Source of the DNA: Struthio camelus
Lineage: Eukaryota; Chordata; Aves; Struthioniformes; Struthionidae
Assembly (NCBI RefSeq): GCF_040807025.1
Contig: NC_090951.1
Coordinates: forward strand, 30,441,073 to 30,505,072
Length of the DNA: 64,000 nt
Direction of reading: 5' to 3'
Below the pieces are notes generated by a model that saw nothing but the letters and a program-made list of their open reading frames with translations, made no database searches and was not told the DNA's origin. Below, in pieces: positions 57,126 to 64,000 of this stretch. Position 1 is the first letter of the stretch. The number at the start of each line of letters is the position of its first letter. The position numbers and the translations under genes were made by a program.

Positions 57126-57131
57126 TTTAAT
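57126..57131 (-). terminator. Candidate polyadenylation signal ATTAAA, minus strand
   Basis: On the minus strand ATTAAA lies 50 bases downstream of the stop of the basic terminal-exon candidate (stop at 57181-57183). Spacing is compatible with a compact 3'UTR. This is an inference from position and motif only. Confidence 0.4.
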
Positions 57132-57180
57132 GGGAAGACGGGAGCGGGGCCTCTCACAGCTTCCAGGCCGCCAGAGTCTC

Positions 57181-57294
57181 CTACTTCTTGGGCTCTTTCC
57201 ACCAATTGCTCCGCTTCCTTTTCTTCCGTCCGCACGCCTTCACAGCTGGAGGTTTCGAGGAGTTCTTGTTCTGTTGCCACAGGCTCTTCTTCAG
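57181..57294 (-). CDS. Candidate terminal exon with basic C-terminus
   Basis: After a GCAGCCTAG acceptor-like site, a frame opens with LKKSLWQQNKNSSKPP and ends in a CGRKKRKRSNWWKEPKK tail before TAG: 37 residues, strongly basic, with an RKKRKR cluster like a nuclear localisation signal. The frame is closed by a stop immediately before the acceptor, as expected of a true splice boundary or of chance. An overlapping frame across the same bases is open for 148 codons and acidic, so the choice is uncertain. Family unknown. Confidence 0.33.
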   Translation of the reverse strand: MKKSLWQQNKNSSKPPAVKACGRKKRKRSNWWKEPKK

Positions 57295-57404
57295 CTAGGC
57301 TGCTGTGTGTTTCGCGTTGCTTCGGGCTTCTGTCAGGCAGCACAGTGCTCCCAGGCTCCGTGCTAGCCAGGCCTGCTGATGCGAAGGCAGACAGGTCTGC
57401 TCCT

Positions 57405-58038
57405 TCAAGCTGTGGTGGGGGCGGCAGGCACAGGGCCTGGGCAGTGCCCACTGAGGACGGCCTCTTCCATTTGGCTCCCCTCACTATTGCCCCTCCGGGA
57501 GGCTGTTTCGGTGTGGAGGATGGCACCTTGCATTTTGCCGCCTGCGCTCTCCTCACTCTGCGGAAGCACTGCTGCTGTTGTTCTTTCTAGGCTGTTGGGC
57601 TCCAAGATGGGCCCTGCGCCTTTTGCAGTCATCTGCACACAAGCCCCCTCAGTCACACTCTGCCCAGCCGCTGCAGCTGCTTCTGAGCCAGTTGTTTCTG
57701 GCGGGAGGGCAGAGGCTTGGCTCTCCTTCTGCACGGGCAGCTCAGCAGCGGGCACTTCTGGGCTTAGCAATGAAGGGCGCCCAGGCTCGCCGGCCTCTCC
57801 CGGGGCAGGCGCCTCACTAGGCACTCCCGGAGCCCACGCTTGCTCGGAGGAGTGCAAGGCAGGAGTTTGCTCTTCTGCCTCAGGTGTGCCAGGGACCGCA
57901 CCGACAACTGCTCCTGCGCCCTCTGCTCCCTCGGGGAGGGGGTCACTCTCGCCTTCCAGCTGCACAGGCATCTCAGCCGCTGCCGTGCCCGCAGGCCCCA
58001 AGGCAGAGGCGCCGCCTTCGTCCACGTTTTGCGCCTGG
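57405..58038 (-). CDS. Candidate Glu/Pro/Ala-rich coding exon, minus strand
   Basis: A good polypyrimidine tract and CCCCAG acceptor precede 58038. The frame then runs as AQNVDEGGASALGP, with acidic, Ala/Pro/Glu-rich low complexity (EGESDPLPEGAEGAG, PEAEEQTPALHSSEQ), to a stop near 57405. No globular domain is seen. The composition is that of an intrinsically disordered region. A second frame is also open over part of the segment, and no donor was identified, so the extent is uncertain. It may belong with the ORF at 58355-58861. Confidence 0.28.
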
Positions 58039-58354
58039 GGAGAACGGGAGCACAAAGTGTGAAGAAGGCACACGCAGCTTGAGAAACGAAGGGCAGCCAA
58101 AAAGAAGGGGCAGGCGGCAGCACCCACGCCAAAGACCAAGCCAGGAAGAGATGCTGCTGGCAAGGCAGGCAAGAGGCTAGGAGCACATCAGCGCCGCCCC
58201 CCCACCAGCCCCCCGGCCCCCCATCGCTCCTGCACATTTGAAGCGGAGGGAGTGGAGCCATTTTCTGACCTCCCTTTGCAGAGGTGTCTCAGCCACCACT
58301 GCCTCTCTGCCTGCGACGGAAGGTACCATCAGGTATGTGCCCCACAGTAGCGCA

Positions 58355-58861
58355 TCATCTCTCCCGTCGCACTGCTCTGGGCAGGAGCCTGAACGGCAAC
58401 TGCTGCTGCACCTCCGCAGTCAAAAACACCACCTCCTCCCTCCTTTCCTGCAGGAAGTGTAGCCACCTCACTGTGCACGCGCGCGCCTCAGCGGCAGCTG
58501 CTGCCACACATTCGTTGGCATCGGCACAGTCACCCTGGTAGGCCAGCCAGACTTCCTTAGAGTCTTGGCTTTCCGGCCTGGAAAGCATTCCAATGCTTTG
58601 CAAGGGCCTTTCGGGCCGGCCTGTGTGCCTCTTCAGGACTCCTACCTTCTCCTCTGGGGCTTGCTTCTCCCCCTCCTCCAGGTGCTGTGGCTCAGCACAG
58701 CCTGCACAAGGCAGGTCCCCATCCGCAGCCTCAAGGGGCTGCAGCTTGGCCAGCGCTTCCTCTTCTTCCCACGTGATGGCCACACAAGCTTTCTCCAGCA
58801 CTTCCTCAATCAAGTCTTCCACCATGGGCTGGAGCTCAGCATCCAAGTCGCACTGGCACAG
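58355..58861 (-). CDS. Candidate acidic helical coding exon, minus strand
   Basis: Open for 168 codons from a possible CGCCCAG acceptor at 58862-58864. It starts LCQCDLDAELQPMVEDLIEEVL, continues with a TWEEEEALAKLQPLE stretch, and later reads SKEVWLAYQGDCADANECVA and RWLHFLQERREEVVFL before the stop. Amphipathic heptad-like spacing and balanced charge look coding. An internal GAGAAG|GTAGGA donor near 58647 could end an exon earlier. I do not recognise the family. It could be a separate gene or the 3' part of the PH-domain gene on the same strand. Confidence 0.38.
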   Translation of the reverse strand: MCQCDLDAELQPMVEDLIEEVLEKACVAITWEEEEALAKLQPLEAADGDLPCAGCAEPQHLEEGEKQAPEEKVGVLKRHTGRPERPLQSIGMLSRPESQDSKEVWLAYQGDCADANECVAAAAAEARACTVRWLHFLQERREEVVFLTAEVQQQLPFRLLPRAVRRER

Positions 58862-58869
58862 CTGGGCGG

Positions 58870-61312
58870 GCGTCAGTGGAACAGGGAGAAAGCACCGGAG
58901 AGCACTGTCATTCTTAGCCTCTTAGCAAGGAGAAAGGAGGAGGAGCAAAGCACTTGTGCTGAAGGCAGTGCTGGCCACTGCAGGGGGCGGCCCCCTAGGG
59001 CAGCTGTCGCAGGAAGCACAAGCACAGCCGCGGGCTACAGGACGAGTGGGCTGGCGGGAGATCGAGCCTGTCGCATGGCCCGGCAACTCAACAGACCTCC
59101 TCACAGGTCTCCTCCTCCTTGGCAGCCGCCAGGAAGAGGCAGAGCACTCCCCGGCACCTCCTGCCTGCTCCTCTAGGTCTTGCCAGCCCCGCTCAGCCTG
59201 CATGCTAGCGCTATGGGGGAGAGCCTGCCCCAGCGCTGTAATCTGGAGCTGAAAGCAGCACGGCCACCACCATCTGCAGAAGCACCTTGCGTGGTGCTGC
59301 CGCTCACCTCGCAGCAGACAGAGGAAACCACGGGCTTTTGCTTTCTCTGAGGAGAAGGTGCCCGACGGTGCTGCTCAGTTTTGCATGAGCAAGTGAGCTG
59401 TCCCCACTGTGCAGGGGACAGTGCTTGGGGAGAGGGCTTGCGGCCCGGAGTAGGGCCCGACCTACCTCTCCTTGTCCTCCTTGTGTGGCCACATCTCTTC
59501 CTCGTGCTGTTTTGGCAGAGCGGGGCGAGCGGGGTGGGGCCGCAAGTGCAGCTTCCTGACTGGCCCCGTGCACCACTACTGCGCACTGCCGAGGCTCTTC
59601 TGTGTGCAGCTCTGGGAAGCAAAAGCAGGAGGACTGCTGCAGCCTGGATGCTGTTCAGCTTTCCACCGGAAGGCATGCTTTTTACAGCTACGATTCAGCA
59701 GGGCAAACTGTCTCCACGGGGTGGGCAGCAAAAGGACTGCTGCGCAGGAAAGCAACAAGCCCCAACTCCAGAGGCCCACCAGCTTTGGCTGGGGGTCAGC
59801 CCATGCAGCCCCCGCTCTCCACAGTGTCTGGAAGGAAAGTCTACCTCTCGGGCTCGTCCCGGAGAAACAATTGACCGTGGTCAGGAAAGGAGGGCCAGGG
59901 CATCCCCCGGCTTATCAGCATTTGTCAGTGGGAAGGGGAAGAGACCAAAACTTCCACAGCAGGCAACCTCCTTGCTTGCCCGCCCTACGGGACTCCCTGG
60001 CAAAAAGCCGCTGTGCGCGTTGTTGGAAGCAGTGCAGGTGGCTCAGCGGGGCTGCAGCAGAGGGAACGCTCCGAAAGCCAGGACCACATCTGTCTAGCCT
60101 GTGCTGCAGCCGTCTGCCCAGTTTGTAAGACAGCCCAGCCGGAAATGATTTCCAGGGGCAAAACCTTCGGCCCTGTGCCCATGGTGAGGCCACTGCCCAC
60201 TTTCACACTCTTCCTGCAAAGACATGGTCTCTGCTTTCCTATTCACCAGCAGGTGGGGTTTTTCGGATGCCTCTCTGAAGAACAGCCTGTGAGAGCCACC
60301 TGCTCGCACGCTCCTGCTAAAGCAAGGAGTCCAAGAACGTGTCTTGACACTACCTGGAGGGGGAGAGCCAGGAAAGCCTCCGCCATCCTGAACTCTGGCT
60401 GATGCTACCAAGCTCAACATTGACTACGCTGTGCAGGTGCCTCTGGGCGAGCCAGTTTTTGGTTTGGGGATGAAAGTCAAGGCTGTGCAGCCGTCTACCT
60501 GTCTGCCCTTTGGCGTGCTTTCTGGCTGCCGCAGGCGCGGGCGTTGGGGGCCGCATCCGCCTCTGCACTCGCACTCCGGCCAGTCGTCGTCCCACTGCTT
60601 CTCGCTGGCTCGCAATCTTCCGCCAGCCAGGCTGGGCAGCAGGGAGGGCAAGCATGTCACAAGAGACTTGCTATGCAACTGCCACGGCTTTCTCTCCGGG
60701 GCTAAGGAAGACTTGCTGCTTCCCTCCTGCAAACCTGCTCTTTCCTTTGGCTCGTCAGCGCCCTGACCCTGACGAGGGGGCTCTCGGCTCTGTAGCCCAC
60801 AGGGCTGGTGCTGTAGGCAGCGCCCCAGGCGCTGCCCGCCAGGCACCCAGCCCAGGGCCCTTTCAGGCTGCTGGGGCAGCCACAAAAGGCACAGCCCCAC
60901 ACAAGGCACCCAAACGTGGCGGAGAGGGGACAGGCCGCCCTCCCGCGCTCTCCTGCGCCACTGGCCAGTTCCTCCCAAACGCCGGCGGGGAGCAAGCGGC
61001 CGCTGTCTCGATGGCTTTGGCCCCTGCCAAAAGTGCCCGGGAGCCCTGGGGACAGCATGGCTGCTGCCAGCCATGCCCGGCCCTTCCTGCCCGCGGCTGC
61101 CCACAGTCGCCTGCCAAGGGCTCTGCCCGCTCCCGGGCAATGGCAGGCAGTGGGCAGCCCCGGGCTGCTGCCCCGCTGCTGCCAGCCGGCCCGCTCCTCC
61201 ACGCTGCACCCCACCGGGCCCGGCGCACCTCCCGGGGAGCCGCCCGCCCTCTGCTGCAACACCTCCCACCAACACTCAGCAAGGGCCCGGCCCAGAGGGA
61301 GCCACCGCTTAC
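58870..61312 (-). other. Unresolved region between PH-domain exons and acidic ORF
   Basis: If the PH-domain gene continues leftward, its next exons should lie here, joining in phase 0 to 61313. I looked for RhoGAP-domain signatures and saw none. Several GC-rich open frames overlap on both strands, so open frames are not informative. It contains no recognised repeat. Confidence 0.35.
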
Positions 61313-61360
61313 CTCCACCAAAACCAACGTCTCCACGCTCTTGGCTGTCAGCACCACCGA
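61313..61360 (-). CDS. PH-domain gene exon 5 (linker)
   Basis: Between TTGCCTAG and GTAAGC. Encodes SVVLTAKSVETLVLVE, 16 residues, phase 0 at both ends. In ARHGAP20-type proteins a Ras-association-like segment starts about here. This is the last exon I can chain with confidence. Confidence 0.65.
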
Positions 61361-63943
61361 CTAGGCAAGAGAACAAAGAGCCAACGTGAGCAACTTGTGG
61401 CAGGGGCTGTTTCCGAAGGCCCACTTGCTCTCTGGGTGCAGCGGAAACCCCGGGCACACTTACCAGATTGTAGAAGCCAACCACCTCGACGAGACGCCGA
61501 ATGGAGGCCAGTCGGGTGACCCTGGGCTCCTGGGCTCCTCGGCTTTGCCTGGCCACAGGGCAGAGGCAAGGCAAGAGCTCTGTCACAGCCAGACCTCTCT
61601 CCCTCTCTCCCCTGCAAGCAGCCCACGCTTCCACAGCACCCTGACACAGGAGACCTTCCCGCGCTTCTCGCTGGCAGCACCGCTCTCTAACACCCCCGCG
61701 GCCTGCTGACTACGCGCCTCTCCCGCATGGAAACGGGAAGCGGCAGCTCACAGCTCTCCATCCATGCAAGCAAGGAGCTGTGCTGACAGCGCCGTGGCAG
61801 TGGGGTTACTTTGCAAGCGCAAGGCTCAGCAACTCGCACCATCCGGCCCAGTGCAGGGGGTGCCCCTTTACCCCAGCGACAGTGCGGGCAGAGCTGCCCC
61901 TGAAGCTCTCCACCCACCTTCAGCCTTCAGCCTTGTCTCGGCAGGTGGAATTCCCTGGCAAGGCTTACCTGAGGAGCCGGTCGAGCCAGAGCTCCTTCAC
62001 CTCCTGCGACCTGCAGAGAGAAGGAGAAAGAGCCTCGCACCTCACTGCTCCTCATCCTGCGGAGTGACGCGGGCCCCACACACATGCCCCCGCACGCCCT
62101 GGCCCTGGGGAGAGTGCCCAGGCCAGGCTCGAGCCTCGTGGGGCTGCACAGGCACTCGCCACAAGTTCTGCCTTCCTCAGGCCTTGCAGAGGAGCTACTA
62201 CTTGTCTTTCTGTCCCCTTCTCTTCTCGCCTTCCCTCACTTGAGGAGAGCAAAAGCCCTTGGAGCCCTTTGGCAGGGGAAAGAGGAGACAGGTGCCAGGG
62301 GCGAGTGCCCTAGCAGGGCGATGCGGCAAGGGGGCTGCAGCGTGAGGCATTCGCAAGGGACAATCTCTGTGGCGCACAGTGGAGCCGGGGGGCCCGGGAG
62401 AGCCTCTGCCTTGCCTACGGACTTGTGGCAAGAGCCTGCCCCTCTGTGGCAGCTCCGGCCCTCCTGCAAAGGAGCTTGCTCCCCTGCCTTCCCAGGAAGG
62501 CTCACGGCTCTGCCTCTGCCCGTGGGCAAGCAGCAGCCCCGGCGCGCCTCTTCCCGCCTGCCCAAACTCAGGGGGTCCTGCTCGGAAAGCAAAGCGCGGC
62601 CTCTACTCTCACCCACCCAGCCTGGCCGGAGCCCCAGCAAGCCCGCCGAGGCCTGAAGGCGAGCCCGGTGGCCGGCACCCACCACTGCCAAACTCCCTGG
62701 GCCCACGACTCACCCAAAAGTCACCATACACACGTTGGTGGGCCAGGCGAGGAGGAGGGTGTTGCTGCACTTGATGCCCAGCTCCTCCTCCACTTGCTTA
62801 GGCCCACCTGCCGCCTCGTCCTCGCCGCACACCACCCACAGCTCGCTGAGAGGCACCCGGTGCTTCAGCCAGAAGGTGGAGCCCCATCTGCAGGGCAGGA
62901 GAGCAGGGAGTGAGTTGCAGCTGGCCCTTGTGGTGGGGGCAGCCCCAGCAGTCGTGCAGGCAGAGCCACTTCCCAGGGGCAAAGCCTTGGGGCGGCCCCC
63001 CGAGCCTCCCAGAGAGGCAGAAAGGAGCCTCAGTGCCTGGCCTCCCAGAGAGGGCGCTGCCGACAAGGGGCTGCTGCGTCAGGGGCCACTGCTCAGGAGG
63101 CGCCAACCACAAGGCTGTCCTTTTCCTCTGACACCTCCCCAAATTAACGGCACACTGGCTCTGCCCCTGCAGCTTAGGGACAGCCCTGCAGGGCACTGCA
63201 GGTGGTTTGGACCACGAGTGCTCGTGGAGAGCAAAGGGCATGGCCAGAGCGGATGCTCAGGGAGGACATGAGGAGGACAGCCGCCTTGTGGACGACGTGC
63301 CTGGGGCTTTTGGATCCTGGAAGCTTTGCCAAGCCGCGTTTGGCAGTGCTGATACTTGCTGCAGGCAGCAGCTGTTCCGGGAGGAGCAAAGGCCAAGAGC
63401 TTGGCTCAGGGCCCTTCTGCTGCCCAGCTGTGGCCACCTCCGTTGGCATGCGGGCTGACAGGAAAGCACGCGCTGCCTTGCTGTTGCGGCCCTGCCAGAG
63501 TTAAAATGAAGCAGGCCGTGGCCGCTGCGGGCCAGCGGCTGTGCAGGCAGCCCCTAGGAGGCACTTTCCACTGCCGCGGGAGCTGCTCAGGGCAGGAGCG
63601 GCGCCCTGCGGCTGCTGGCAGAGGCCGCGGCGCGTAGGAAGGGCAGCTCTGGTTGCCGTTCTTACTTGCAGCTGGCAACAGCCATGGCGTCTGGGAAGAG
63701 CAGCAGGTGCCTCTGCTTTGTTCGGTGGCGGCGCGTCACGGCCACGCGTTCGCTGAGGAGCAGCTGGGGGCTCCTGCTGGACACGAAGAGGCTCGGTGGC
63801 TGCTGGGGCTGGGAGGCTTCGCTCCGCGAGGCGGGCGCGAGGCGGGCGCGAGGAGCCCCCCGGCGAAGGCCCCTGGGCCATGCCTGCGTGCTGGCAGCGC
63901 GGCTGGCAGCACCCGTCCTGCTGCAGCAGTTGGCCTGGCCCAT
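61313..63943 (-). CDS. ARHGAP20-like PH-domain gene, 5' five exons (spliced model)
   Basis: Exons in transcript order are 63943-63666, 62887-62714, 62010-61969, 61548-61464 and 61360-61313, with GT/AG boundaries and phases that match at every junction (627 nt, 209 residues). Residues about 55-160 form a PH domain. The strand pair ...QRHLLLFPDAMAVASCK and the FWLKHRVPLSELWVV segment are followed by LLLAWPTNVCMVTF and the closing helix SQEVKELWLDRLLR. The wording is that of ARHGAP20/TAGAP-type PH domains. A linker ending SVVLTAKSVETLVLVE follows. No RhoGAP domain was found downstream, so the gene may be divergent, incomplete or fragmentary. The start ATG has a good Kozak context (GCACCATGG). 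Confidence 0.72.
61464..61548 (-). CDS. PH-domain gene exon 4 (linker)
   Basis: Between GTGGCCAG and GTAAGT. Encodes (R)QSRGAQEPRVTRLASIRR to VVGFYNL. Basic linker after the PH domain. Phase 2 in, phase 0 out. Confidence 0.68.
61969..62010 (-). CDS. PH-domain gene exon 3 (PH C-terminal helix)
   Basis: A 42-nt exon between CTCTGCAG and GTAAGC. Encodes (G)SQEVKELWLDRLL plus two bases of Arg. It carries the conserved tryptophan of the PH C-terminal helix, which supports a real PH domain. Confidence 0.75.
62714..62887 (-). CDS. PH-domain gene exon 2 (PH core strands)
   Basis: Between CCCTGCAG and GTGAGT. Encodes 58 codons from (K)WGSTFWLKHRVPLSEL to AWPTNVCMVTF plus two bases of Gly. The LSELWVVCGEDEA and LLLAWPTNVCMVTF strands are typical of ARHGAP20-like PH domains. 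The linker GGPKQVEEELGIKC appears longer or more divergent than usual. Confidence 0.75.
63666..63943 (-). CDS. PH-domain gene exon 1 with start codon
   Basis: Starts MGQANCCSRTG (ATG at 63943-63941) and ends ASC plus AA before GTAAG. The first PH strands are present as SPQLLLSERVAVTRRHR and TKQRHLLLFPDAMAV. The N-terminal MG with CC at residues 6-7 resembles myristoylation/palmitoylation signals. About 50 low-complexity basic residues precede the PH domain, so an upstream alternative start or 5' exon beyond the window cannot be excluded. Confidence 0.65.
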
Positions 63944-64000
63944 GGTGCCGCGAGGGGCCCCTGAAGCAGCGTCCCTGTGCCTGGCAGTGCCGCTGGGCTG

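Noticed and set aside
58870-61312. RhoGAP domain of the ARHGAP20-like gene
   Set aside because: I searched the minus-strand frames by eye for the conserved arginine-finger region and its neighbours and saw nothing convincing. I do not report a domain I cannot show.

Overview
The window is vertebrate nuclear DNA, most likely from a bird. The evidence is a compact, GC-rich NDRG4 gene split into canonical GT/AG exons, a CR1-type LINE 3' fragment with avian-style wording, GT microsatellites, CpG-island promoters and an interstitial TTAGGG block. A crocodilian or turtle cannot be excluded from sequence alone. There is no sign of a prokaryotic replicon, CRISPR array, rRNA or tRNA gene.

Layout. Positions 1-17.9 kb are upstream sequence with no recognised gene. 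The one coding-looking piece is an orphan exon candidate at 3974-4120, and several AT-rich, homeodomain-like islands stand out. Positions 18.0-42.0 kb hold one complete gene, NDRG4, on the + strand. I resolved 18 coding exons with matching splice phases and no frameshift. A CpG-island promoter (start codon 18352) and an internal TATA-containing promoter (start codon 29611) give predicted proteins of 403 and 352 residues, and a 39-nt cassette exon can remove 13 residues from either. The 3'UTR ends at an AATAAA at 41945. The introns carry GT/CA-rich minisatellites and a CT-rich tandem repeat.

Positions 42-54.5 kb are a repeat-dominated block. It contains a CR1 fragment, about 16 copies of a ~168-bp tandem satellite, about 6 copies of the same satellite in inverted orientation, two degenerate T/C-rich repeat fields, and a degenerate telomere-like (TTAGGG) tract. 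Between the two T/C fields sits a CpG island with a ~61-bp tandem array of promoter-like elements (ZNF143/THAP11-like, ETS-like and YY1-like sites). SETD6 and CNOT1, which follow NDRG4 in human, are not visible here.

Positions 57-64 kb carry minus-strand coding sequence. Five exons with exactly matching phases (63943 down to 61313) encode an ARHGAP20-like PH domain and linker; no RhoGAP domain was found. Further left are less certain minus-strand pieces: an acidic ORF (58355-58861), a low-complexity Glu/Pro/Ala exon candidate, and a short basic terminal exon with a polyadenylation signal. These are structural predictions with no transcript evidence.
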